NCBI GenBank assembly: GCA_009761415.1
Contig: QUOL01000010.1
Coordinates: 1 to 64,000 of the forward strand
DNA length: 64,000 nt
DNA from: Sarcomyxa edulis
Lineage: Eukaryota; Basidiomycota; Agaricomycetes; Agaricales; Mycenaceae
Direction of reading: 5' to 3'
The notes under the pieces are model-generated. The model did not search any database. It had not been told where the DNA came from and worked only from the letters and a program-made list of their open reading frames with translations. The position numbers were made by a program, and so were the translations under genes. This document shows positions 48,558 through 60,487 of this stretch, one piece after another; position 1 is the first letter of the stretch, and the number at the start of each line of letters is the position of its first letter.

Positions 48558-51500
48558 TCACTTGCCTTCCACGAAGTCCAGCGCAGAATCTAATCCCCTG
48601 ACAAACCGTTCCGCCACAGATGGACCCCTCGAGAGACCATTCTTCTTTCTGGATCCGAGAGCCTGACCACCATCAACTTGAGAATGAGGTGCATCTACTG
48701 AACGAAGGCTTGAGCCAGATCTGACTCGACGAAGCAGTGATTTCTTCGTGGAGACGGTCGGACTCGGTGGTGGTTGCGGTTGGATAAGAGCTTCATGCGA
48801 GTCTGGACTACTAGTGGCGACAGACAACTTGGGTCTTCTTTTCCCAGAATCCCTGGTAGACTCTCTTGCCTTCCATTCTTCCATTTCCTTCGCCCGTTCA
48901 CGATCTCTGGCTATTCTTTGTTGATCTCGAAGTTCTTTCCCAGATTCCCCCTCTTTCTTCTTCAACACTCCACTTCGAGAAATCACGATCGGACTCTTGT
49001 TCACGTTGTTCATGCCCACAATTCCCGCCGTACTTGCTCTTCTAGGAATCGGTTGTCCAGCAGTCACACTTGACATTGGACCCATACCAAGTCTTCCGCC
49101 GACATTGGTGACTCCTGCAGAAATCCTCGACGGACTTGACCCTCGCGAAAGCGAAGGAGGAAGGAATGCATGACTTGAAGGAGAGAACGGTATAGCAGAA
49201 GACACGGGAAGTACAGGCGATGTTGATCCGGGCGTCCCTGCTGGCGTCGTTGAAGCAGACTTTGACGGTCTTGCCGGTCCTATGGCGATTGCTCCGGGAC
49301 CTGCAGCGAGGGATGATAGAGGTATGATGGGCACTTTCGGTCTTCTCGGTGATGGCTCTTGCATCATGGGAGTCGGTCGTGGAGTAGGTTGTATGAACGC
49401 TCCGCCGTAAAGAGGTGGTGGGGTGTACAAGGTCGAATTTGAGGGTTGTTCTTTAGCGTAGGGGATGATGTGAGAAGAAAAAGGCGGTGAAGATGTCGTT
49501 GAGGCGGTAGTAGAGGGCACTTCACCCGGGGAAACTCCGAAACTGAGTCGTGTCTTGTGATTAGGACGGGACAGAGACTCGGATGAAGACGGAGACGATA
49601 ATTGAATCGGTGGGTTTTTGCTGGTGGGCAATTGTGCAGTAGAATGAGCATGCGCTATCGGAGGGGCAGGAAGGGGAACGTGAGGGGTACTGGCTGTCAC
49701 CACCGGATGCATATCCCGCGAAGTTACGACTGCACTTGGCTCCAGAGCTCTTCTACCTTCTTGGAAAATGCGTTGGGCATAAGCGTGAGCCTGAGGTCCT
49801 TCTGGCATCATTGAATAATGCTGGTCTTGAGGATCCGAGGGCATGCTCGTCAAAATAGCAGCTTGCTGCGCCATTTGTTTCTTCTGCCAAACTCTGTTTT
49901 GTCTCTGTAGATCGGCGACCCACCCTTGCCACTCAGCTTCGCTGCTTTCATCACCACTATCATCTGCGCTAACGTCATCACTCCCATCGCTGTGACTCCG
50001 CACGGACTCGAGGCGCTGATTCGTCGTAGTGGTAGGAGTGATCGTCGATGTTTGAGATTGTCGGCTCTTTCGCTTGCGGTTGGGAGATTCCGATGTCGCT
50101 TTAGCACCTAGTTCGTCGTCCTGGAATCTGGACATCCTACGTTCTTTCCGTCTCCGCCTCAATGCTTCACCAGTCCCTCCACGATTGATATCCAGATCTA
50201 CATCGGAATCAGACGCCTCTGACCAAAGAGCATCATCCTGATTGATACCCCACAAGACCCACTCCATTGGTTTCCCAACCTCTCCGATACCCGCTTTCTG
50301 AGCTCTTGCCACAATATCCATCCGCCACTCTGGGTAAGGCAATGCTCCGAACGTATTATCTATATTAGCGTTTGACGTAGCTGATAAAGATCGAGACATG
50401 TTCGCAAGTGAAGCAGGATGTTTGGCGGGAAGTTGCAACTCGAAGGATGATTGCACAGGGGCGGGAGTTGGAATGAGAGGGTCTCTCGAGGAAGTGGGGC
50501 TTGACGGTTGAGTATCGAATGAGGGTTCGTAGTGCGTGTCGTTATCGTACACATCCTGACTGGAAGTTGTCAGCGTGAAAGAAGGCGCGGACAAGGCAGG
50601 TATAGCGGCAATGAATGAAGAAGAGATCGGGGGAGGGAAATGACGGTGCAGGATGCGTAGAATACTATTATAGGCTAGAAGGGTGTCAGAAAAAGAATCA
50701 CAATCAGGGTAGATACCACTTGCCATTATCGTCACCCATATCCATGACAATCCATTCCCCAGTCTCTTTACCGCCTTCCTTCTCCTTGGGTTTGGCAGTA
50801 TCTGCCATTTGATCTCGATCGCTGTTCCCAGGCGTATCTCTATCAGTCAATGCGATACCTACCCCTACACTCTCCCCTCTTGCATGCCTTCGATTCCTCA
50901 TACTTATCGCTACAAAATCCCCATCCATCTCATCACCTTCCCCATCCACATCCGCTTCTCCTCCATCCCCATCACTCTCATCGTCCGTCCACGCAATCGC
51001 ATTCCGACGAGCTTTACCCACGAACCCTCTTCTTCCCTTCTCCCTTCCGAATCCAAAACGATTACTGACACCCGTTTCGGTCGGATCGCCTCCACGCAAC
51101 GCGACGCCTTCGTCCCAAAATCTCTGACTATCCGCGTCACTCGTCAGGCCACCAGGACTGGGAACGGTAGCGAACACAGGAGACGAAAGTGTAGTATCCG
51201 TATCGTTCGCTTCCTCCTCTTCGTCCCCCGAATCGAATTCTTTCTTCTTCCCCTTGTCCTTCTTCTTCTTTCCACCACCCACAAATTTGTTTCTCAAACC
51301 AGCTCCTGGAAAGTCCTGCTTGGGCTTCGACAACGACTGAGAAAGAGGGTTGGAATTCGAACTCCAAGGCGCCCTCAACAGATTCAAGTTATTCTGAGAG
51401 TGCGTCGAGCCACTCTTCGACGCCTTGTTATACGACGTCACGCTCGATTTGTGTTTCATATAAGGACCCGTATTCGGATTCGGTTTAACAGTGAGCTTCA

Positions 51501-52653
51501 TCTTACTTTTCGACGAATGCGTCGTGACGAGACTCGAAGTCGAATGACGAGGGTTTCCCACTGACACCACACTGGTGATGGTGTTTCCACCTATCATCAC
51601 GTTGGCCGATGGATTGACTGACAAGTGTGACGGGGTTTCCGAGACGAATCGCGCTGCGGGTACCTTGACTTTGAATTTAGCGCAGACGATGTGTTGGCCG
51701 GTCATGTGCATCGTTTTTGCCAGGTGCTCGGCTCCCCGAAGGGCTGTGAGCGACGACAGGGATAAGATCTGTGAGGGAGTTGCATCCTAGAGATCGTGTG
51801 AGAGGTGAATAAGACTACACAGAATTGACTGACCTTGCTGTCTTTACAAAGCGTAAGCATACCTTCCCGAATGACGACCCATCGGGGTCTCCACTCCAGA
51901 GTCGTCCGTCGATTCTCTTGATCCGGGTAGTGGCTGTCATGTCGCTGGAATTGCTGGCTATTACGGTGGTTGTGGGGGTGATCTCTCCAGACCACACGAA
52001 GCGCACGAACCCATCCTTCCCAATAGGGCTGGACGTATTCCGAAGGAATTTGACGAGGTAGGCGCTGATAAACATGAACGTTAGTTGAATCATTAGAGAT
52101 GTCATGAGCTCTACGAGATACCCACGAGGACGATTCCACCGCGATGAACTTCAAGTAGTTCGTAGGGCTGCAGGTTGTACCAACACAGCGTGAAATCGTC
52201 TTCAAGAATCTGGCCCGTAGAGAATCGAATGAGTGTCCAAGATGTTGGGTATGGGGCGGGAAGGGTCGTGGTATGACTACTACTATTAGCATTAGATATG
52301 TTTGAGGATTGATTTGATAAGGTATGATGTGGTACATTCGGTCGACCCTCCAATGCGATGGAAGAAATAGAGGACGCGTGTCGACGTCGGTGGATGCGGT
52401 GTTCGCGATAATGTGGGTATCGATCGTGGCCTGGTTTTACTTTACCGCCAACATCGGCAGGAGCAACGTATACGCTCCCGAAAGGGACTTCATCGGTCAG
52501 CGGTGGTACTTCACCTCCAGGATCATATTCGTCATCTTCTTCGTATCCGTACCCCAAAGCCTCGTCGTATAGATCGTACACAGAGCCGTCTTCCGAGTCG
52601 TCTTCGTCGCTGTTGCTGTCTGTTCGTGTGGTTCTATTCCTAGAAGCAAACAT
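48558..52653 (-). CDS. Large conserved fungal protein, PH-like region, unknown role
   Basis: Exons 52126-52653, 51834-52064, 50724-51786 and 48558-50674 give 1,312 residues in one frame. The N-terminal half has an acidic start, then WTLIRFSTGQILEDDFTLCWYNLQPYELLEVH, YVQPYWEGWVRALRVVW and LEWRPRWVVIREGMLTLCKD followed by LSSLTALRGAEHL. This order of strands resembles a split PH domain. The middle is basic and acidic low-complexity sequence; WRMDIVARAQKAGIGEV and WVLWGINQDD form a second conserved island near residue 745. The C-terminal 500 residues are Ser/Pro-rich with a basic helix (EGESGKELRDQQRIARDRERAKEMEEWK). Intron 3 (50675-50723) uses a GC donor (GCAAGT). A membrane- or cortex-associated scaffold is possible but is inference. 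I know no gene name. Confidence 0.8.
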
Positions 52654-54096
52654 GATGGGGCTAATGGGTCGGTGTCGTGGGTCGGGGGCGAATGTGATGG
52701 GGGATGCAGGCCGGTGTCTTGGAGGGTCGGGTACGGGTTCTGGGGCTTTAGTTTGAGCGTGAAGGTTCGCGTAGGATGGGATACATTTCGAGAGTATCCA
52801 GAGCTTTACTTGCTTGATCTTCCAATCGGGATCGAGGTGAGTGACGAGCCATTGGTCGTGCGGGACTAATTAAAATATTTAAAAAATCAGAGAAAAATAA
52901 GGTCAACGAATACGTACCGAATCTTACGGCCACTGTAGCTAGTGGAGCGGTATAAGTATGGTCTTCCATGAGTAACTAGACGAGAGAAGTGGGGTGTTCC
53001 AAGAGCAGTTCTGGCTGTGACATCAATGATTGATGAAAGATGTGAGCATTGATGATAATTAGCAAATTCTCGAAGGTTCACTATTCCTGGGTATTCTTCG
53101 CGTCCGAGTGCTTTTTGTACTTGGAATGTTGGTGGTTTCGACGTTGGCTTTCGTCTTCGAGGAGGAGCTCTTCAAGATTTCGGCCAAATTTCGGCAAGGC
53201 CGCCGCGATCAAGACAGCTGTCACTCGTGACTGTGACATTTGTTTAATGCACCAGATTTTGACAAATTTTGTTCGGCTGTTCGGCTGCTTTCCTTCAAGT
53301 TTTTCTCAAGTCTTCCCGTCGTTCCGGTACCAACTGGAAGCTCTTTCTAGGTTACACGCAAACTCGAAAGCAATCGGCTCTTACAAGTCACCAGATTTGC
53401 GTACAGTCGCACTACCTCCCCAGGCTTGATCTGCATCGATACCCGACTGTCTGGCTGAAACGACCTCTCAATACTTCGATCCGTATTGCCCGACTCTCCT
53501 CATGATCAGCGCTGGAATCCCGATTTTTCACCGAGCCGGCCTTAGATATCTTGTGTTTCACGCTCAGTCCGCTTCCCATGTGTCCCACTCGCGTATTCTT
53601 GGATTGCGAGTTCTGAATCTTACCGGCTCTTGAATGAGCATTGCCTCGGTCTTCTATTTGGGTCAAGGCACTGCCAGGTCGACATTGATAACAAGCTGTT
53701 ATCGACCTCTTCAGTACACTTCGGGATCATGTACAAGTGCTTTAGATGTACAATGGCTTTACTTTTCAGCCCTACTGAAGACGGTCAGGACGCTTCGCCC
53801 ACTTGATCTCATTGATACAGTTCTGGATGAGACGACAACGTCTGTTGGGGTCGGCTGTTTTGACACGACGTTTGTCTTCTTCCAAGAGGTGATTCCTGTC
53901 GACAATGCGCGAGTAGGTGACCAGGAGAATAAATGACCGTAGAATAACTTTGAAGGTCACGCCCAACGTGCCGTGACTATCTGTTTATCGACGCACACCG
54001 TGACAACCTGAAATCTTGTTCGGTACGCAACCACTCGACGATGCAAAAAAGAAATTGGGATATAGATACACGAAGACGCTAGAGGCTACAGCGTGA
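52654..54096. other. Intergenic, no gene recognised
   Basis: About 1.4 kb upstream of the large gene. Frames at 53049-53429 (plus) and 53412-53666 (minus) lack motifs. Confidence 0.4.
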
Positions 54097-54140
54097 ACGT
54101 GCACTATCGCTCTCCTCCCATGGAGAGCGACAGTGCACGT
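54097..54140. repeat. 19-bp inverted repeat, 6-nt loop
   Basis: ACGTGCACTATCGCTCTCC (54097-54115) and its near-perfect inverse (54122-54140) differ at one base, with loop TCCCAT. It lies about 80 bp beyond the 3' end of the minus-strand gene that stops at 54222, so it could form an RNA hairpin in that 3' UTR. Confidence 0.75.
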
Positions 54141-54221
54141 CAACGCGGGACATAAACGAAATGTGAGTAGTAAATGAATGCAAATGAGTTGAAATGTCGA
54201 CAGGGTGTTTACCCATCAAAT

Positions 54222-55139
54222 TCAAAACGCAGAAATCTCGTTCCCGTCTTTATCCTTCCTCGCCCTGACAGCCCAAAACGCAAACGCGTGCTCTTGTCCA
54301 TCCCCGAGCCTCTTCCTCTTATACATCGCACTGTTCTCGACTTCGAACGTGAGGCATCCTTCAAAAATCTCCACCAGAGCCCCTCCGTCCTTCTCCACCC
54401 AGGCTGCAGCACGTTGAAGCTTGAACGTCCCAGAAGCGTCCATCATACAATGCCCCTCGGTAATCTCCATATCAGCGATAACGCCCGGTCCTCCAGCGGC
54501 AGGAGCCCTAATGAACAAGTCCTGTTCATCGCTGGTGAATTCGAGGTTCTCCACTGTATCAGCAGAGAGGGATATCATAAGAGGGGTTTCCTCCATCGGG
54601 TCACAGATATTGCCGCTCGCGAAAAGTCCATCATCGAGAATGGTAGCGGGAAGGACACATTGTGCGGTGTAATCGTTCTTGGCCTGGTATGTCAGAATCT
54701 TCTCGTACAAGGCCTCGAGCTGAGGAGTTCCCTTCCCCCCGGGAAGGTAGACCTTGGAAAGGAATGGCAGGTCCATAGAGTAAATGTCGAAATTGCCTGA
54801 CAAGTCAGGAGCAGGAATCTCAACAACAGGTTCGGACTCTTTGGGAACTGCCTGCAAAGCGTGGATGTAAGCATATTGGAGAGACCACGACGCGCTTGGA
54901 GCAAAATCTACGTACCTTTTCGACTTCTGCAGCCGTTTTACTGCGCTTGGCAGTGTTTTGGTCATCAACGCCAGCCGCCGGGGTGGTGGACTTGGCGATA
55001 TCAGGCGATCTAGCGCGTTTTCCCGATGACTTGTTTTCAGCGGACGCCGCGACGGGTGCTTTTTTCTATATGGGATGCAATGAGAACGCGAAACGACGCG
55101 TCGATGGTAAAAAAAATGATGCATGCGTACAGGAGCCAT
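54222..55139 (-). CDS. Unrecognised protein, likely nuclear
   Basis: Exons 55131-55139 (MAP), 54916-55065 and 54222-54851 give 262 residues. The first 55 are Lys/Ala/Ser-rich with KKAPVAAS and GKRARSPD, and KRSKTA could serve as nuclear signals. From about residue 60 comes a compact domain: NFDIYSMDLPFLSKVYLPGG, LEALYEKILTYQAKNDYTAQ, TPLMISLSADTVENLEFTSDEQDLFIR, GTFKLQRAAAWVEKDGG and FEVENSAMYKRKRLGDG. It looks conserved and well folded, but I do not know the family. The first exon is only three codons; the start was taken because the splice sites (GTACGC...TATAG) keep frame and the upstream frame closes. Confidence 0.72.
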   Translation of the reverse strand: MAPVRMHHFFYHRRVVSRSHCIPYRKKHPSRRPLKTSHRENALDRLISPSPPPRRLALMTKTLPSAVKRLQKSKRYVDFAPSASWSLQYAYIHALQAVPKESEPVVEIPAPDLSGNFDIYSMDLPFLSKVYLPGGKGTPQLEALYEKILTYQAKNDYTAQCVLPATILDDGLFASGNICDPMEETPLMISLSADTVENLEFTSDEQDLFIRAPAAGGPGVIADMEITEGHCMMDASGTFKLQRAAAWVEKDGGALVEIFEGCLTFEVENSAMYKRKRLGDGQEHAFAFWAVRARKDKDGNEISAF

Positions 55140-55432
55140 TCTATCTGATTTCTAGAAGGGGGAATTAGCACCATAAAGAGAGAGAGGATAATACGCTAGG
55201 AACTTACCTCGGTTTTAGGAGGGGAAAAAAGTGTTGAGTTTGGAGTCAAGACACGTCCGAAGTTCAAAATTGATATCGATGCACGGACCAGATCTCGAAC
55301 GGATGGTTGTGTGGAACCATACGCGCAAGTCGCGAAGTTACGTACGTACGCCCACCCAGGTTATTGAACCAGTATATTTCAGGATTTTACAGAGGGATAC
55401 ACAGAAAATGAGCAAATGGAGACAAAATGAAA

Positions 55433-57723
55433 CTAGACTGCAGAGTGCGATTCGACACCATAGATACTAACACCTCTCTGAAAAGCATGAAATATGAGCA
55501 AAGATAGATACTCGTGAATGGTACGGCTGACGACTGACCTTCCTGGGACAACTATCCGTAACACGATTACAACCCCATACCTTGACTTCCTGTATCTTTT
55601 CGCATCCGTCCAGTATACCCTTGACAACGAAATCGTCAACTTCTCTACACCACCCAATATCCAAATTTGTCAACTCTTTCGCTTCGGCGATCAAGTTTAA
55701 CGCGTCTTGGGACGTATCTTTCCATGCATTGATATTGAGCGTCTGGAGTGTGCTGCCAGAATGCTGCATGATGGCTTCAAGAGATAGCGAAGAGAGGGAG
55801 GCATTACGAGAGAGATCGAGACAAGTCAACGGACGGTTTCCGTTCTGCGTTTGAGTCTGAGTCCGGGTTTGTTTCTTCCTTCCACCTCTGGTAGATGGTG
55901 TCACCTTCGGCGGGGCGCCTTCGGTCCAACCATTGAAAAACTCCGCAACACCTTCATCCGTCAACTCTGGAAGACCCGACAAATTGAGAGTCTGCAGAGT
56001 AGAGACGTACGGACGCATGCCATCTTTGAGGAACGCGTCAGTCAGATAGATATGTTTCGAAAGGTCGAGGTGGATCAAAGTCGGTCCAACGACTTTAAGC
56101 AGACCAACGACCCCCGCATCGCTAAACGAATTAGTGGGCACCGGATCGGACAGATCCAAGTACCTCAACGGCCCCTTCTTCAATTTCTTCAACTGAACAA
56201 GAAACGCATCGTCCATCTTGCCAATCTCTTTCAATCGTAGGTCCTTCAAACCTTTACAATTATCCACAAGAGATTTAACGCAGTCCAGATCGAATCTGGG
56301 GCTTTGAGTGATCAGGAAGGATTCGAGTTTGGGGTGGGATTGGAAGAATTTCTGCCAGGCTGGGACTCTGATCAGGAATGGCCCGAGGAGCTCTAGGCGC
56401 GTTAATGAAGGGAGAGATGTTGCCCAGACATCCATGACCGTGTCGTCCATGCGTCCGCAGAGGTCTAATCTGAGCGTGGTCAGGCTTGGGTTGAGGTACG
56501 CTAGAGTGACGAACGCAGGCGCCGATAGATCTGGACAGAGAGTGAAGATATTGATCATCAGTGAATGAATAGCAGAGATGAGTACGCACTAGTGGCATCG
56601 TAGAGAGTTAGTGAGGTGTTTTCTGTGCTGTAAAAGAGCGGCGCAGTCTCAGACGTCCTAGAGATTTGTTTAAAACCAGTGAGCGCAATGTACGACTTGA
56701 GGGCTTACAAGCTCCGGCTCTTAGAAATGGCTTTGGATAGAGCCTCCTTATTAATCGCTCCTATATCACCAAGAGCTTCTACGTCATCGATATGATTACT
56801 GATGAGCTGGAATCATTGCATTTAGTAAAGTAGCAGAAGATATCGATGTATGGCTTACCTGGATGCACAACGAGACCAAAGTCGGGAACTGTCTCTCTTC
56901 AAAGTTAACAACGGTGCGTTTATCGGCTGGAGCCTTCCGCTTCTTCGACACAGCAGGCTTTTTGAACGGGTCGGCACCCGATGCCTTGGCACATTTGTGA
57001 CAAAGGAACCCGGGACCGGGATTCGCAGCCATAGTATACTTCGTCTAGTAAACGCCGTGTTCAGCCATATGTGGCTCAATAAAGACAAGACAAATGGTAG
57101 ACGCACAACTGTAAACTTTTTCTCGCATTCAGCACAATCGCTGAAGCTTCCAACGGACGGTTTTGAGACGTTCGTCCACATTGACTTAGACAGGGCCGTG
57201 TACGCATCTTCATCCTCGTCGTCTGAATAGTCTTCATCATCCTTCTTGCTCTTCTTCTTCTTGGCTTTTTCTTTCGCTTTGAGTTTGGTCTCGGCCGCTT
57301 TCGTCAGTTTGCGCTTTTTCGGTGCGGGTTCGGGTGGCTCGTCCAACTCGTCAGACGCATATCCAGATGGCTATAATGAGATAGTCATTAGGAATAGCTG
57401 AGGAATGACAAGGCTTCACGCACATTAGTTCTTCTAGCCCTTGTCCGTCTTGGGCTCAGTGTCTCCTCGTTGCCTTGCTCATCAGCCTGCTCCTGCTCCT
57501 CCTCTTCTCCATTAGTGACAGTTCGTAAGTTACTGGGCCCTGCAGTAGGCTGATTCTGAGTGGCTGCTCGACGTGCGATGGTCGTCGCAGTAATGCCTGA
57601 TTGCTAAGTCGATAAAGTTGGTTATACAGAAATCCATAAGAAAGAGTAAGAACATACTTTCAAGAACTCGGTCAAGGCTGAAGTGGGGCCCCTGACATTG
57701 TTGTTTCGATTATTTCGACTCAT
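55433..57723 (-). CDS. RAD7: RAD7-type nucleotide-excision repair protein (LRR)
   Basis: Eight exons (57658-57723, 57424-57603, 57107-57370, 56859-57044, 56709-56806, 56590-56657, 55539-56530, 55433-55477) give 632 residues. The N-terminus MSRNNRNNNVRGPTSALTEFL is the RAD7 start (RNxVRGPxSALTxFL). An acidic/basic linker follows (KKRKLTKAAETKLKAKEK). CAECEKKFTV...GFLCHKCAK is a paired CxxC zinc site, and QFPTLVSLCIQLI leads into the C-terminal leucine-rich repeats (LDLSKHIYLTDAFL, LQTLNLSGLPELTDEG, LTNLDIGWCREVDDFVV, VKVWGCNRVTD). With RAD16 and a cullin/elongin ligase, RAD7 recognises lesions in silent DNA in yeast. The last 15 codons come from a separate 45-nt exon. Intact. Confidence 0.92.
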
Positions 57724-58796
57724 TTTGAACTCACCGTTCTTGAGGCACTTCAAGAAGATGATACAGGAGATTGAGTTGTCGAAGTTGAGAACAGCGTTGG
57801 ACTCGTCTTGATGGACCTGAGACAAATTGAAATTTGCCACTGTTTCGCTGCACCACCGCCGGTGTTCGAATTTCTTCAAAAGTCGACATCCGAATTCTGT
57901 TCTTCACTACAAATCTCATATCCGCTCAGCTCACCATATGGAGAAACTGCTATGCTTCCGTAGGGTGGCATAAAAGTCCATACGTTCGTAGCAAAAAAAT
58001 GGCCTCCAATGGCGAGTAGAAAAAGTGCGACTTGGAGAGCTAACACAAGGTGCAATCAATTTCTTCAATGGACATGTCTTGCGAGGTGCCACCGAAAAAG
58101 GGCCCCAGAGAACCTCTCGTCGGGCCATATGTGGCTAGCTCATCGCCACAGGGTCCTTCGAAAGTGGCGTACACGACCACGACCAACTTGTAGTTGGTGA
58201 GTTGTAGTGAATGTTGTTTCACCTGTCGTCGACTGACAACCTGGTCGTGACAGATAAACGCAATAGTACAGCACTCTAGTGTCGTCGTGTATCTCTGTAC
58301 GCACGTCGAATCTATACGATATTGATGTGCCAGGCTCTAGCCTCGCAATAAAACAGTCATAATAGTTGCTCCAAATTCAGAACTTTATAACAGGGCCTGG
58401 AGCATAGTTCAAAGTTTCGTCCAGTTTCAGATGCAGACTGCAGTGGTCGAAGCGCCAAAGCGTGGGTTCCTGGCACAGGCGCTAAATCTTAGAAGGGCAC
58501 AAGGCACGTTTCCTGCTTCGATCGATGGCACATCTACTTCTCTTCATTTCCGTACCAGTTATCCCGCTGAATTACCCTTCAAGCCTCGAGGATGGTGCAG
58601 TAATTTTAGAGCATCTTGGTGACGATACCCTTGACCTCTGCGCAGCAAGTTGAGCCTCCATCCCGAACATCGACCGTTTTACTCCCGTCATATCATATCA
58701 TAACTTACACTGACATATTGAACCCTTGATCCTCCTGCCTACAGCGCCTAGACCTTGTAGAAAAACCCCCACTATCATTCACGACCTATAGTCGCA
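57724..58796. other. Divergent intergenic region
   Basis: Shared upstream space of RAD7 (minus) and the membrane protein (plus). Short frames only. Just before the plus-strand ATG the sequence is pyrimidine-rich, as in fungal leaders. Confidence 0.4.
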
Positions 58797-60216
58797 ATGA
58801 GACTGTCTACTCCCATCGTCTCTCTCGTACTCGTCATCTTCGGAGATCATGCATTCGGTCTCCATAATATTACCATCGATGATACCAACACGACTGCGAT
58901 CATATATACTCCCTCTGGGTCTTGGGATCCTTCAGCGTCACATACGTCTGGCTTTGACTACAATGGAAGCCACAGTCTTAGTGAAAACTCGGATAGCACT
59001 GCACAGGCCGCTTTCACGTTCACCGGTCAGTTATGGCGTAGTCTCATATGTCTATGAACTAATATCACTCTCGGTTTTCATATCAGGGGTCGCTATCTAC
59101 TACATGTCGCCTCTTTGGCCTTATCCCGTCGATTCGGCGATATCTGTTGATTCCGGGCCTCAGGAGATTATTGACTTGATGGATCATTCGCGGCCTGCAC
59201 AAAATGGAGGCGAAGAGAGTGTTCCATCGCAGGTGGTGTGGGGGCGAAGTGGATTGACGAATGGGACTCATACGGTCGTGGTGTCATTGCACAGCAATTA
59301 CATCGTGGTCGATGCCTTCATGTATGTGTCAAAGGTTTCACTTTCATCTGATAGGCTAACGCGGCGTATCATCGTGTACAGATATACCGTTCTTGATGCG
59401 GACGATTCGTCTTCGTCGTCCTCGTTGTCTTCTTCGGCAACTAGCTTGTCGTCATCTGCATCGAGTTTATCGTCGATCTCATCTTCGACAGATCGTTCGG
59501 TAGCAAGCTCTACTACCTCTTCTTCTTCGACTACCAACACGCACACATCATCCCATTCGTCAACTCATATTGTAGCCATCACCGTCGGCTGCATCGCTGG
59601 GGCTCTAGCAGTCACTGTCATCATCATAGTTTTCCTCTGGTGTTGCCGTCGACGCAAGAAAAATCACATCTCATCATCCAGCCCCATATTGGATGATTCT
59701 CCATTGCAACCCAATACTAATATATGGCCTGGGAACAACACGGCGTATGAGCGTCCTTGGGCTGATCAAATGTCAATGCCACCGGCCCCTCTTGCATCTT
59801 CAGGGGCCTCATACACCCGTTCACATATGACCGAAGCTAATGGCGATTTTGACCCCATCGCTACTCGTCGCCCACGGCCTCCACCTTCTGGAGTCAGAAC
59901 GCTCTCCACGATCTCTGAGTCTTCTCGATCCAGTCATCCCGCGGTATCTCTTCTCCCTCCACAGGCGGCATCATTCAATAATATTAATGGCCCTGCGGAG
60001 ATGGGCATGGGCTACCGTACAAGCGGCGTAGAAGGCACAGAGAGACTATCGTCCGTGGCGAGTAACACTACCAGTCGCACTCCTTCTTCATATCAGTCTG
60101 CAGAAAGTAATGGAGCTCAGAGGGGGTTTGTGAATGGGAAGGAACTCGAACTTTCGTGGGAGCGTTCACAGAATCCGCTCCAAAGGTCTCCGCCTCCTTA
60201 TTACAGGGAGGGATGA
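58797..60216 (+). CDS. Type I membrane glycoprotein, mucin-like
   Basis: Exons 58797-59025, 59087-59321 and 59382-60216 give 432 residues. Layout: signal peptide (RLSTPIVSLVLVIFGDHAFG), an ectodomain of about 125 residues with NIT, NTT, NGS and NGT glycosylation sites, a Ser/Thr-rich stalk (DDSSSSSSLSSSATSLSSSAS and onward), one TM helix (IVAITVGCIAGALAVTVIIIVFLWCC) with stop-transfer RRRKK, and a 150-residue Pro/Ser-rich cytosolic tail ending PPPYY, a PY-like motif that could bind WW-domain ubiquitin ligases. Such proteins are frequent in Agaricomycetes; a cell-surface sensor role resembling WSC/MID2 proteins is only an analogy. No disruption. Confidence 0.8.
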
Positions 60217-60487
60217 CTGGCGCAGAAGATCGTTGCGCCCATCTCACTTACTATCAGGCATGAAACTCGGACAAACTCAACGTGTGGATGTCATTTGGAT
60301 TAGAAACATATAATGGTGGTATCTGTACCTCTTCTTTTATTTGTGTGCTATGTTCTGCAGTCGGTATCTGTCATCTATTTCATCGGGATTTGTCTGGACA
60401 GTCAGAGTCATGTATACTCGATATTGAATGTTCTGGATTTGTATGTAGGTTTGTAGGTAGGTCTAAATCCAATATAGCGGTCGGTCT
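60217..60487. other. Convergent 3' flanks
   Basis: The end of the membrane-protein gene and of the ODC-like gene meet here. Nothing else seen. Confidence 0.45.

Noticed and set aside
50809..51564. 251-codon plus-strand ORF
   Set aside because: It is antisense to an exon of the 1,312-aa protein gene, which splices in frame. Arg/Ile/Thr-rich with no domain.
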